The position numbers were made by a program, and so were the translations under genes. Positions 26,313 through 33,889 of a DNA stretch of 64,000 nt are shown here, in pieces. The notes under the pieces are model-generated. The model ran no database searches. It was not told the DNA's origin and worked only from the letters and a program-made list of their open reading frames with translations. The stretch spans positions 1 through 64,000 of the forward strand of contig JAFSRD010000020.1 of the NCBI GenBank assembly GCA_017446265.1, read 5' to 3'. Positions within the stretch are counted from its first letter, which is position 1. Each line of letters starts with the position of its first letter. This stretch comes from Treponema sp. (GTDB lineage: Bacteria > Spirochaetota > Spirochaetia > Treponematales > Treponemataceae).

Positions 26313-27188
26313 TTAGTACGCGCCAAAAATCTCGTCTCTGTGCAACGTGCCCAGTTCTGCGAGTAATGACGAAAGCGTGGCTGTATTGCGCGTTGTATCG
26401 TATCTTGTCAAATATCTTTTTAAATCGATTGAAAAACAATTCATCGAAAAGTGCTGGTACACGAACACGTTTTGCCACGCACAGAGCCCGTTCTTGCCAA
26501 CATACGCGCTTTTGAGTGCGTCGCGGTACGGCGTAAAAATGCCGCCTTTTTTCAATTCCGCATACCCGACAAGCCACAGCTGCGGAACAGTTGCGATTTT
26601 TGCATTGCAGCGCATTTCACGTGGCATAAACGTTGTTCTTTCTGTATGTTGCAGCACATCTGCATGTTGCGACGCACCATCTTCACAACGCAACGCTCCT
26701 GCAACAAGCGCCTGATGCAATTGTGCAGTATGTTCTGCCATCCACACTTGGCTTTCAAGAATGAGCTGTGCAATTTTCTTGTCTTTTTGCAGCGTGCGCA
26801 AGTGTTTTGTCTTTGCAGTATGCACAGGCGTTTTATTAAGGATGATGACGTTCTTACGGAAATCAATGCCAAGCGCGCTGTTGCGGTGAAAAAATCCATC
26901 GGCAAGTTTTCCGCTCTGCCCCACAAGGTAGCGATTGTTGCACGCACGTTGCTCGTCTTTGCCAGGGTTGTCGCCAATAACAATAAGCTTGATGTCGCCG
27001 TCCTGTGTTACGTCGTCTAGTGCACGGTTGTAAACAACACATGTTTCAAGCGGATATTCTGGTGTGTCGCTCTGCGCTGCACGTTTTTGCAGCGGTGCAA
27101 GCGTTTGTGCAAAGCGCGACCATTCTGCAACTTTTTTGTGGAAATCGTTGCGGAACTGTTCAAATGCTGTAAACTGGGAAGAAGTCAT
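26313..27188 (-). CDS. Uracil-DNA glycosylase superfamily-like protein
   Basis: About 291 residues. 'KLIVIGDNPGKDEQ' near residue 60 matches the first motif of the UDG fold (G..PG..E), 'NVIILNKTPVHTAKTKHL' is a conserved middle segment, and 'FVYQHFSMN' near the C-terminus fits the last motif (H.S) that touches the minor groove. The cysteines of family-4 Fe-S UDGs are not seen in the usual places. DNA repair by base excision is the likely role, but the substrate is uncertain. TATAAT (27195-27200) ends 3 nt before ATG 27191 and 6 nt before ATG 27188, so the message may be leaderless. It is convergent with liv. Confidence 0.65.
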   Translation of the reverse strand: MTSSQFTAFEQFRNDFHKKVAEWSRFAQTLAPLQKRAAQSDTPEYPLETCVVYNRALDDVTQDGDIKLIVIGDNPGKDEQRACNNRYLVGQSGKLADGFFHRNSALGIDFRKNVIILNKTPVHTAKTKHLRTLQKDKKIAQLILESQVWMAEHTAQLHQALVAGALRCEDGASQHADVLQHTERTTFMPREMRCNAKIATVPQLWLVGYAELKKGGIFTPYRDALKSAYVGKNGLCAWQNVFVYQHFSMNCFSIDLKRYLTRYDTTRNTATLSSLLAELGTLHRDEIFGAY

Positions 27189-27276
27189 CATTTTATTATA
27201 CTGCAATTTACGGGGGCTTGACAAATTGTAAAATATGAAATATTATAGGAATATAGTGAGATATGTTTTGATTGCA

Positions 27277-27300
27277 CGCACTCACGCACTCACGCACTCA
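27277..27300. repeat. Three tandem copies of an 8-bp unit (CGCACTCA)
   Basis: Three perfect head-to-tail copies, about 90 bp upstream of the UDG-like gene in AT-rich DNA. Copy number is small; slipped-strand change is possible but not shown. Confidence 0.8.
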
Positions 27301-27361
27301 CTAGAAATACTTTATATATTTTAAAAAATATGGCATTGGAAAATTCAATGTTGTAGAATAA

Positions 27362-27538
27362 TTGTGTGAATGCACAATAAAAAATAATTCTAATTCTCAT
27401 GTTGTAATTGATATTCCGCAGACCATAGATATTGTGCGTCTTATAGAAAGAAAACGAGGCATGCCTGTTTTCGATTTACTAGAGTTATTTAACTTGAAAT
27501 GTCGGCAAGCGACAGGTAGGCATCAGGCAATTCGGTAG
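27362..27538 (+). pseudogene. Possible decayed coding remnant in a 500-bp intergenic region
   Basis: The gap 27189-27691 (503 bp) holds no convincing gene: only the UDG-like promoter box, the 8-bp repeats, this frame, and the promoter and hairpin of the next gene. A stop-free frame of 58 codons reads protein-like in its middle ('VVIDIPQTIDIVRLIERKRG', then 'MPVFDLLELF') but has no ATG, no ribosome site, and ends soon after. It may be what is left of a lost gene. A duplicated GGTAGGCA word lies at its end. Confidence 0.25.
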
Positions 27539-27578
27539 GCAGGCACTTCTCTACAACACATAGCATACGTCAGCCATT

Positions 27579-27607
27579 TTGACAACAATGTTTGTTATCT
27601 GTATAAT
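27579..27607 (+). promoter_or_regulatory. Full-consensus promoter of the YD-like secreted protein gene
   Basis: TTGACA (27579-27584), 17 nt, TATAAT (27602-27607): 12 of 12 matches to the sigma-70 consensus. The transcript would begin about where the hairpin repeat (27610-27641) starts, giving an mRNA with a 5' stem-loop. Confidence 0.85.
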
Positions 27608-27609
27608 AG

Positions 27610-27646
27610 ACCTGTTCTGAAACTGATGTTTCCGAACAGGTTTAAT
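27610..27646 (+). repeat. Palindromic intergenic repeat, copy A (5' stem-loop)
   Basis: ACCTGTTC (27610-27617) pairs with GAACAGGT (27634-27641), and inside it GAAAC (27619-27623) pairs with GTTTC (27628-27632) around a TGAT loop, with only one T.C mismatch. The 32 bp from 27615 to 27646 are identical to 32491-32522. Confidence 0.85.
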
Positions 27647-27691
27647 GACGTAGTATCATTTCATAAAATGTTTTTCGGAGGTTAATCTTTT

Positions 27692-28525
27692 ATGAAAAAA
27701 ATAAGCATTGCATTGTTTTCGTTTGTGGTGAGCGCAACCCTTTTTGCTTTTGAAATTACAGAATATGTTCCGCTTAAAGGCTCGGTAAAAAGTTGGACAC
27801 GCACAAAATACGAAATCTCTTCAAAGTTTGGCGACTATTTCCGCACTCCTGCTTTAAAAATTGTGCATGTTTTGAACGGTGCTGGTCGCGAAACAGAATC
27901 TTCTGAAATGACTGCGCGCGATGTGTTAATTAATAAAATCCAAAACACGTATGATGCGCAGGGACGCCTTATTTCGCAAGTGGGATATAACGCAGACAAT
28001 GCGCTCATTTGGAAGAGCACTATGACGTATGCGGCAAATGGCAACAAAACAGACGTGTCAGAATTTGGCAAGGATGGCGATTTGCGAAGTAAAACGATTT
28101 ACACATATACTGGCAATTTGCTCACCGACGAGTCATACTACAGTGGCGACGGTGCACTTATCTGGAAAATCATCTACACGTACAACGATGCAAATCGTTT
28201 GGCAACAGAAAGCCACTACCACGAAGACGGCTCGCTTGAAGAAGAATTCAGCTATGCGTATACTGATGGCGGCAAAATTGATTCAATTACATACAGCAAC
28301 GGCATGGGAGATGTGCGCGAGCGCGATTACTTCCGTTACGGCAGCGATGGTGTTTTGAATGAAGTTACGACGAACGATGCAGAGAATAAAACGATTGCAC
28401 GAGAGATCTACCGCTACGATACGACGGGCAACGTAACGCGAATATCGCTGTATTCTGTTGCAAAGAAATTCGGCACAACAGTGACAGAACTTGTCGATAT
28501 GTCTGAAATCACCTATCAGTATTGA
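27692..28525 (+). CDS. Secreted protein with YD/RHS-like tandem repeats
   Basis: 277 residues; signal peptide 'MKKISIALFSFVVSATLFA'. From residue 85 on it has about eight repeats of roughly 20 residues of the form 'xxxYTYxxxGxLxxExxYxxDGxL' ('YDAQGRLISQVGY', 'YTYTGNLLTDESYY', 'YTYNDANRLATESHY', 'YRYDTTGNVTRISLY'), like the YD repeats of RHS proteins but without an RHS core or toxin tail. Such repeats make extended beta structure and bind carbohydrate or cell surfaces. Full-consensus promoter and a CGGAGG ribosome site 9 nt before ATG suggest strong expression. Function unknown. Confidence 0.75.
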   Translation: MKKISIALFSFVVSATLFAFEITEYVPLKGSVKSWTRTKYEISSKFGDYFRTPALKIVHVLNGAGRETESSEMTARDVLINKIQNTYDAQGRLISQVGYNADNALIWKSTMTYAANGNKTDVSEFGKDGDLRSKTIYTYTGNLLTDESYYSGDGALIWKIIYTYNDANRLATESHYHEDGSLEEEFSYAYTDGGKIDSITYSNGMGDVRERDYFRYGSDGVLNEVTTNDAENKTIAREIYRYDTTGNVTRISLYSVAKKFGTTVTELVDMSEITYQY

Positions 28526-28544
28526 TTGTTGCTGTTGCATACTG

Positions 28545-30152
28545 TTACAGCAGCGGTGCAAACACTTTGAAAAGCCTGCCAATCATGCGCTGGAGCAGCG
28601 GTATCTTTTTGTAAACGGCAGCAGTTATCTCTGTGCATTGTGCTTTTGTTTTTTGAAAATCTGATTCAATCATTGCGACGACAGGATTTTTATATATAAA
28701 CACGGCATCTTCAAAGTGGTCATATAGGCTGCGATAATCAAGATTGATTGAACCGACGACAGCAGTTGTGTTGTCTGAAATGAACATTTTTGCGTGAATA
28801 AAGCCGGGCGTAAATTCGTACGCACGTATGCCGTGGTCTATGAGCGATTTAATAAAAGTACGCCCTGTGCAAAATGTGATGTAGTGGTCAATTGTACGCG
28901 GTACGAGAATCGTTACTTCTACACCGCGTTGCGATGCAAATACGAGTGCATTCATCAACTGGTTGTCGAGAATAACGTATGGTGTCGTGATGTGCACATA
29001 TTTTTTTGCTTGCGTGATGATATAGTAATATACATTTTCTGCGATGTCGTTGTCATTGTACGCGTTGTCGCTGTATGGGATAACGACACCTTGCACGTCG
29101 TATTTTTTGTAGCGAATATCTACATACGGTTTGCAATCGGCTTTTGTATTTGTAACAATGTTCCACAAATCTAAAAACATGTCGGTGAACGAGCGTACCG
29201 CGGGTCCTGCAATGCGCACAACAGTGTCTTTCCAATAGCCATATTTATGCGTTTTGTTAATGTATTGGTCGCTCAAATTGATGCCGCCGGTAAATGCGTA
29301 TTTACCGTCAATAACACAAATCTTTCTGTGGTCGCGGTAGTTGAGGTACGCGGCGAATATGGGAATAATCGGCACAAAGATAGCGACATGTTGCAACCCA
29401 ATTGATTTTAAATATTTTTGATAGTTGCGTGGCGAAATAGGAGTGCACCCAAAGCCGTCAAACATGATGCGAACTTCAACGCCTTCTGTGCGCTTTTGCA
29501 GCAGTATGTCAAGAATAGTGTCCCACATCTGTCCTGGAAAAAGTGTAAAGTATTCCAAGAAGATAAACTTTTTTGCGTGGCGCAACGCTTTTATCATTTC
29601 TGGAAAGGCTGCTTCGCCGCTCGGATAGTATTCAATGCTTGTGTGCGTGTACGGAGGAAACGAGGCTGTGTCTTTGAGGTATGTTACTATGTCGTGTATG
29701 TGCGCATACGGTATGTTTGTTGCGTAGTAGTTTGCATCACGTGTCTTTGGCGTTTTAGCAGCCTGTGAAATGCGTACTTTCATTTTGCTCATTGCTATTT
29801 GAAAATGTACGAGAATATAAAAACTTATGCCAAAGAGTGGAAGAATAATTACTGGCAAAAGCCACATGAGCTTATATTCGTTTTTCTCTTTTTTGTTGAT
29901 TAAAAAAATAAGAAAAAGCATGCTTGCGAATAGTCTAATGGCAAGGAAATATTCAATATAATAATTGAACCAAAGAAAAAAAATGAGAAATAATAAAATC
30001 TGTATGATAAGCAATAAAACGATACATACGCTTCTGCCGTAAATGAACGACTGTACAACAGGATTTGCAAGCGATTTATGAAGTTTGATGCGCCGCTCTT
30101 TTTGATTTGCCTTGTTGTCTACCTGTGGTTTAGTCACAAGGGGAGTCTCCAT
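28545..30152 (-). CDS. cls: Cardiolipin synthase
   Basis: About 535 residues. Two N-terminal membrane helices ('IVLLLIIQILLFLIFFLWF' and 'LLPVIILPLFGISFYILV'), then two phospholipase-D domains with intact HKD motifs: 'HRKICVIDGKYAFTGG' near residue 265 and 'HAKMFISDNTTAVVGSINLD' near 470. Condenses two phosphatidylglycerols, or PG with another phospholipid, to cardiolipin at the inner membrane. Start at ATG 30152: a promoter (TTGATT, 17 nt, TATACT) ends 10 nt before it, and the alternative TTG start at 30191 would lie in the -35 box. No Shine-Dalgarno. Convergent with the YD-like gene. Confidence 0.93.
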   Translation of the reverse strand: METPLVTKPQVDNKANQKERRIKLHKSLANPVVQSFIYGRSVCIVLLLIIQILLFLIFFLWFNYYIEYFLAIRLFASMLFLIFLINKKEKNEYKLMWLLPVIILPLFGISFYILVHFQIAMSKMKVRISQAAKTPKTRDANYYATNIPYAHIHDIVTYLKDTASFPPYTHTSIEYYPSGEAAFPEMIKALRHAKKFIFLEYFTLFPGQMWDTILDILLQKRTEGVEVRIMFDGFGCTPISPRNYQKYLKSIGLQHVAIFVPIIPIFAAYLNYRDHRKICVIDGKYAFTGGINLSDQYINKTHKYGYWKDTVVRIAGPAVRSFTDMFLDLWNIVTNTKADCKPYVDIRYKKYDVQGVVIPYSDNAYNDNDIAENVYYYIITQAKKYVHITTPYVILDNQLMNALVFASQRGVEVTILVPRTIDHYITFCTGRTFIKSLIDHGIRAYEFTPGFIHAKMFISDNTTAVVGSINLDYRSLYDHFEDAVFIYKNPVVAMIESDFQKTKAQCTEITAAVYKKIPLLQRMIGRLFKVFAPLL

Positions 30153-30162
30153 ATTTTTTTTC

Positions 30163-30191
30163 AGTATACAGATAAAAGAAGTAATAATCAA
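30163..30191 (-). promoter_or_regulatory. cls promoter with very short leader
   Basis: Minus-strand TTGATT (30186-30191), 17 nt, TATACT (30163-30168), then 10 nt (GAAAAAAAAT) to ATG. The predicted leader of about 4 nt cannot hold a ribosome-binding site. Confidence 0.6.
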
Positions 30192-30245
30192 TTGCCAAAA
30201 AATATACCTGTTAAAAAGTTGTTTTGTTTTCTTTCACTTTTTTTC

Positions 30246-30275
30246 TTGTCAAAATACTATATTGCATGATATAGT
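30246..30275 (+). promoter_or_regulatory. Promoter of the DRTGG-ATPase-hydrogenase-like operon
   Basis: TTGTCA (30246-30251), 18 nt, TATAGT (30270-30275), 32 nt before the first start codon. Confidence 0.55.
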
Positions 30276-30307
30276 TATTAAGAGACGTTTTTTATGGGGT
30301 GGTGGAT

Positions 30308-30652
30308 ATGACTGTTGAACAAATTGTCCGCGCTGTAGATGGCGAAATTGTATGTGGTGAAGAATTCAAAAACAGAGAGATTGCAACTGCATGCGGCTCT
30401 GATATGATGAGCGATGTCATGGCGTTCTATCACGATAGGGGACTTTTGCTTACCGGTCTTGTCAACATTCAAGTAATTCGTACTGCAAGCCTTCTTGATT
30501 TAGAGTGTGTGTGTTTTGTGCGCGGAAAAACGCCTACAGAAGAAATGCTGGAACTTGCAAAAGAAAACAGTCTTGCCATTATCAAGACGGCATTGCCCAT
30601 GTTTCCTGCGTGCGGAAAACTTTTTGCATCTGGCATTAGAGGCAATACATAA
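30308..30652 (+). CDS. DRTGG-domain protein
   Basis: 114 residues, one small alpha/beta domain: 'TVEQIVRAVDGEIVCG' start, 'REIATACGSDMMSDVMAF' and 'LTGLVNIQVIRTASLLDLECVCFVRG'. This is the stand-alone DRTGG-type protein usually found next to hydrogenase-related Fe-S proteins and anti-sigma-type kinases in clostridia, Thermotoga and spirochaetes. DRTGG domains accompany CBS domains and phosphotransacetylase and may bind nucleotides, but no activity is established. Start at ATG 30308 with GGTGG just upstream. First of three coupled genes. Confidence 0.7.
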   Translation: MTVEQIVRAVDGEIVCGEEFKNREIATACGSDMMSDVMAFYHDRGLLLTGLVNIQVIRTASLLDLECVCFVRGKTPTEEMLELAKENSLAIIKTALPMFPACGKLFASGIRGNT

Positions 30653-30672
30653 TAAAATGACGGTGCCTGCAT

Positions 30673-31092
30673 ATGAAATACGAATACAATATTTCCGGCG
30701 AAGATTTTTCTCAAGTTGGTGTTGCGTCTCAAGATATTAAAAAAAAGCTTCAGCAACTTGGTGTACCCATTACAACAGTAAAACGCACCGCAATTGCCAT
30801 GTTTGAGGCTGAAATCAATATGGTTATTCATGCGCATGGTGGCGAAGCAACAGTGGACATTGGTGATGACACAATCACTATCATCATGGAAGACAAAGGA
30901 CCTGGCATACCTGACATTGAACTTGCCATGAAGCCTGGCTACTCGACAGCTACTGAAGAAGCACGCAACTTGGGCTGGGGCGCAGGTATGGGATTGCCGA
31001 ACATGCAGCGCAATTCAGATTTTTTGCATATTGAGAGCACTGTCGGTGTTGGTACAAAAGTCACTATGGAGATAAAAATTGCAGATGAGTGA
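30673..31092 (+). CDS. RsbT/RsbW-like histidine-kinase-type ATPase (anti-sigma regulator family)
   Basis: 139 residues, a lone GHKL ATPase: N box 'FEAEINMVIHA', G1 box 'DKGPGIPD', G2 box 'GWGAGMGLPNM', ending 'GVGTKVTMEI'. No phospho-accepting histidine or sensor domain, as in the serine kinases RsbT/RsbW that switch partner proteins. In this conserved gene neighbourhood it is thought to report the state of the hydrogenase-like protein, but the target is unknown. Ends 8 bp inside the next gene. Confidence 0.85.
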   Translation: MKYEYNISGEDFSQVGVASQDIKKKLQQLGVPITTVKRTAIAMFEAEINMVIHAHGGEATVDIGDDTITIIMEDKGPGIPDIELAMKPGYSTATEEARNLGWGAGMGLPNMQRNSDFLHIESTVGVGTKVTMEIKIADE

Positions 31093-32473
31093 AAACGCGT
31101 TTTTTTCACAGTTTCATTCAGTGCGCCTCCAAGAAGACACGTGCAAAGGATGCACTATATGCGTTACCGGCTGTCCTGTCGAAGCAATTCGCGTGCGCAC
31201 GGGCAAAGCGCATATCCTTGAGGAGCGGTGCATAGACTGTGGAGAATGTATCCGTCACTGCCCAAGCAAAGCAAAATATTCGTTATCTGCTTCAATTGAC
31301 GAACTTGACGCATACGAGCGAAGGGCGGCGCTCATTACGCCGTCAATTTACGGGCAGTTCAATATGCACTACTCAAAAAAACAAATTCACGAAGCGTTTA
31401 AGTCGCTTGGCTTTACAGATGTATATGATGTTTCAGAAGACGCGCTTGTTATAAGCCGCGCAACAGCATATCTTATCAGCCACGAAAAAAATTTGCCAAA
31501 ACCGCTCATTTCCTCTTCATGCCCAACTGTTATTAAATTGATTGAAGTGCGTTTTCCGTCGCTGCTCGACAACATTTTGCCGTTGCTTCCGCCAGTTGAG
31601 CTTACAGCGCGCCGCGCCCGCGCGGAACTTGAAAAACAGAGCGGCAATGTCGGCGTGTTTTTAATTGCGCCGTGTTCTGCAAAAATCACTGTTGCGCGAA
31701 GCCCTGTCGGTTACGATAAAACTGCTATGGACGGTGCGTTTGCATTTGACAAGTTGTATTTGCCGCTTGTGACGTCGCTCCGCCGCATGCGCGGTGACGA
31801 GAAGCAGACTGCTAAAAAAATTGCAGAGGAGTTGCAGGCTATCGAAACGCTGACGCCTGAAGAACGCGAAGCAAAAATTCCGAAAGTTGCTAAATTTTAC
31901 ACAGATGCGCCGGATGGTCTTGTATGGGGACGCGAGTCGGGTGAAGCAGAATATGTTGCGCATTTTTTAGCGCATCCAGAAAATTTCAACTGGATTACGT
32001 CGTGCGGCATTCAGCAGATAATTGAAACACTTGAAGCGATTGAAGACGGGCAAATGAGTCAGTATGATTTTGCAGAACTTGATGCATGTGTAGGCGGATG
32101 CATAAACGGTCCGCTTATGATAAAACCGTCGAGCGAGGGGCTTGCTGTTATGCGAAACAGGGTGCGCTTCAGCAACGTAAAGGCGGACAAAAAAATCAAC
32201 GACGATGTTGTGCCAGATATAAAAACGATTTCTCTTACAAAACAGATTTCGCCACGTCCAGCGCGTCAACTCGCAGATAATTTTGCAACGGCGCGTAAAA
32301 TGATGCAGCGTATTGAAGATATTGTTTTACAGTTGCCCGGCCTTGACTGTGGTTCATGCGGCGCACCGAATTGCCGTGCGCTTGCAGAAGATATTGTAAA
32401 ACGCAAAGCAACACTTGAAGACTGCGTTACCATTATGAAGTCTCGTTACGAAGAACTGTTGTTTGGCAAATAA
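31085..32473 (+). CDS. [FeFe]-hydrogenase-like Fe-S protein, probable sensory type
   Basis: 462 residues. N-terminal 2[4Fe-4S] ferredoxin ('CKGCTICVTGCP', 'CIDCGECIRHCP', residues 20-60). Then the hydrogenase large-subunit domain with four cluster cysteines: 'SSSCPT' (C146), 'APCSAK' (C197), and 'ACVGGC' near residue 335-340. In catalytic enzymes the first motif is TSCCP; here the first of the two cysteines, which relays protons, is Ser145. The C-terminus has an extra 'LDCGSCGAPNC' 4Fe-4S motif. The features and gene context fit the sensory or ancillary [FeFe] hydrogenases (HydS/HfsB-like) rather than a bulk H2 producer. Maturation genes (hydEFG) are not in the window. Start at ATG 31085. Confidence 0.85.
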   Translation: MSENAFFSQFHSVRLQEDTCKGCTICVTGCPVEAIRVRTGKAHILEERCIDCGECIRHCPSKAKYSLSASIDELDAYERRAALITPSIYGQFNMHYSKKQIHEAFKSLGFTDVYDVSEDALVISRATAYLISHEKNLPKPLISSSCPTVIKLIEVRFPSLLDNILPLLPPVELTARRARAELEKQSGNVGVFLIAPCSAKITVARSPVGYDKTAMDGAFAFDKLYLPLVTSLRRMRGDEKQTAKKIAEELQAIETLTPEEREAKIPKVAKFYTDAPDGLVWGRESGEAEYVAHFLAHPENFNWITSCGIQQIIETLEAIEDGQMSQYDFAELDACVGGCINGPLMIKPSSEGLAVMRNRVRFSNVKADKKINDDVVPDIKTISLTKQISPRPARQLADNFATARKMMQRIEDIVLQLPGLDCGSCGAPNCRALAEDIVKRKATLEDCVTIMKSRYEELLFGK

Positions 32474-32474
32474 T

Positions 32475-32522
32475 AAACCTGTTTGAAAACTTCTGAAACT
32501 GATGTTTCCGAACAGGTTTAAT
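32475..32522 (+). repeat. Palindromic intergenic repeat, copy B
   Basis: Fills the gap after the hydrogenase-like gene. AAACCTGTTT (32475-32484) pairs with GAACAGGTTT (32510-32519); the inner GAAAC-TGAT-GTTTC hairpin is kept. 32491-32522 are identical to copy A. The left arm carries about 10 extra bases. No promoter boxes are evident here. Confidence 0.85.
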
Positions 32523-32546
32523 AAAAATTATAAAGAGAATGTTGGT

Positions 32547-33164
32547 ATGGATGAAGAACGGATACAAAAAGAGAAAAAAGTATTAAGAAAAACAATGATA
32601 ACGTTGCTTGATGAGTTTTCTGTCAATGAAAAAAAAGTGGCGCGTGCAGCAAAAAAAATAGAGCGCAAGTTGCTTGAATCAGACATATACAAAAAGACGG
32701 AAGCAATTTTCTCGTTTATTGCCGCGGCGGGCGAAGTGCCTACATATGGAATTATTAAACGTGCGTTTGCAGACGGAAAGCGTGTTGCAGTTCCGCGCAT
32801 TATAGACAGAGATGGCGTTATGGATTTTTTCTATCTTGACAAAACTATTCCGCTTAAAATGCAGCTTGAAATAGGCGCCTTTGGAATACTTGCGCCATCT
32901 CTTGATGCAGAAAAAGTTCCTGTCGAATCTTTTCCTCACGGAGGATTGTTTTTGCTGCCCGGCTTGGCGTTTACGCATGATGGAAAACGGCTTGGCAAAG
33001 GAAAGGCATTTTACGACAAATATATCGCGCGTATTGAGCACACTGTACCAACGCTTGCCGCACTTTGCTTTTTGTGTCAGATAGTCGATGACATTCCGTG
33101 CGCCGAAACAGACAAGCTTATGGAATATATTGTATGTGAAAAAGGTGTTGTTAAATGCACATAA
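32547..33164 (+). CDS. 5-formyltetrahydrofolate cyclo-ligase
   Basis: 205 residues. ATP-dependent conversion of 5-formyl-THF to 5,10-methenyl-THF. 'EKKVLRKTM' N-terminal basic motif, 'FPHGGLFLLPGLAFT' and 'GKRLGKGKAFYDKYI' (family G.G.G.YD..L loop) are present. Start chosen at ATG 32547; the frame from 32502 would begin inside the repeat. It sits 73 bp after the hydrogenase-like gene across the palindromic repeat and links functionally to folD at 4 kb. Confidence 0.92.
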   Translation: MDEERIQKEKKVLRKTMITLLDEFSVNEKKVARAAKKIERKLLESDIYKKTEAIFSFIAAAGEVPTYGIIKRAFADGKRVAVPRIIDRDGVMDFFYLDKTIPLKMQLEIGAFGILAPSLDAEKVPVESFPHGGLFLLPGLAFTHDGKRLGKGKAFYDKYIARIEHTVPTLAALCFLCQIVDDIPCAETDKLMEYIVCEKGVVKCT

Positions 33165-33201
33165 TCTGTATTGTGCATTTGTAGCATGTACGCACCAGTG
33201 A

Positions 33202-33230
33202 TTGCATGTATATGCAAAAATAGGTATAGT
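33202..33230 (+). promoter_or_regulatory. mgsA promoter overlapping a palindrome
   Basis: TTGCAT (33202-33207), 17 nt, TATAGT (33225-33230). The -35 box is the left half of the palindrome TTGCATGTATATGCAA (33202-33217), which could be an operator. Confidence 0.55.
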
Positions 33231-33243
33231 AAAAAATTATATT

Positions 33244-33284
33244 TGCTGTCATTTTGTAACTTGTCTATTGGCAAGCAGACAGCA
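33244..33284 (+). promoter_or_regulatory. Structured leader of mgsA
   Basis: TGCTGTC (33244-33250) pairs with GACAGCA (33278-33284) and encloses CTTG/CAAG (33260-33263, 33272-33275). TATTTTTATT follows, then AGGAGA. The hairpin lies just before the ribosome site and could modulate translation or terminate. Confidence 0.4.
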
Positions 33285-33309
33285 TATTTTTATTAGGAGA
33301 TACGATAAT

Positions 33310-33786
33310 ATGAAAAAAAAATTACGGATTGCGCTCGTTGCGCACGACAATCGAAAAGCAGACATCGTTGATTGGGCTGTGTTCAATGCGAATATGCTTT
33401 CTCATCACGAATTGATTTGCACAGGCACTACAGGCACGCTCATACAGGAATCGTTTGAGCGAAATGGCGTTCCGTGTGCTGTTACATGCATGCATTCCGG
33501 TCCTATGGGCGGTGATGCAGAGATTGCTGCGCTCGTTGTTGAAAAAAAAATAGACTTTGCCGTTTTCCTCATAGATGATTTAAGCCCGCAGCCACACGAA
33601 GCGGATATACAGATGTTGCTGCGACAGTGTAGAATTCATGACGTGCCTATTGCGTGCAACCGCTATAGCGCAGACTTAATGATTACGAGTACGCTTTGGG
33701 ATGACGAGAACTACAAACCAAGCGAGCCGCGCTACGAACCATTCGACAGAAAAGCGTTTGAAGCAACGTATAAAAAGCATGTCTAA
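33310..33786 (+). CDS. mgsA: Methylglyoxal synthase
   Basis: 158 residues. Converts dihydroxyacetone phosphate to methylglyoxal and phosphate, a glycolytic overflow bypass. 'ALVAHDNRK' start, 'CTGTTGTLI' phosphate-binding loop, 'SGPMGGDAEIAALV' with the catalytic Asp near residue 70, and 'NRYSADLMITS' at the end are diagnostic. The start at 33310 is preceded by AGGAGA; the frame from 33202 would span the promoter. Monocistronic with a structured leader. Confidence 0.95.
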   Translation: MKKKLRIALVAHDNRKADIVDWAVFNANMLSHHELICTGTTGTLIQESFERNGVPCAVTCMHSGPMGGDAEIAALVVEKKIDFAVFLIDDLSPQPHEADIQMLLRQCRIHDVPIACNRYSADLMITSTLWDDENYKPSEPRYEPFDRKAFEATYKKHV

Positions 33787-33889
33787 TGCGTGCTGTAGGT
33801 TTGCGGTGCACTGCAATTTGTTGGTGCCGATGTATTGTATTATGCAGCTGACGAAACTGTTTTGCGCTGTTGCGATTCTTTATGGCTTG

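Noticed and set aside
28526-28553. Hairpin TGCTGT/ACAGCA as a bidirectional terminator between the YD-like gene and cls.
   Set aside because: Short stem, no U-run on either strand, and it overlaps the end of cls.
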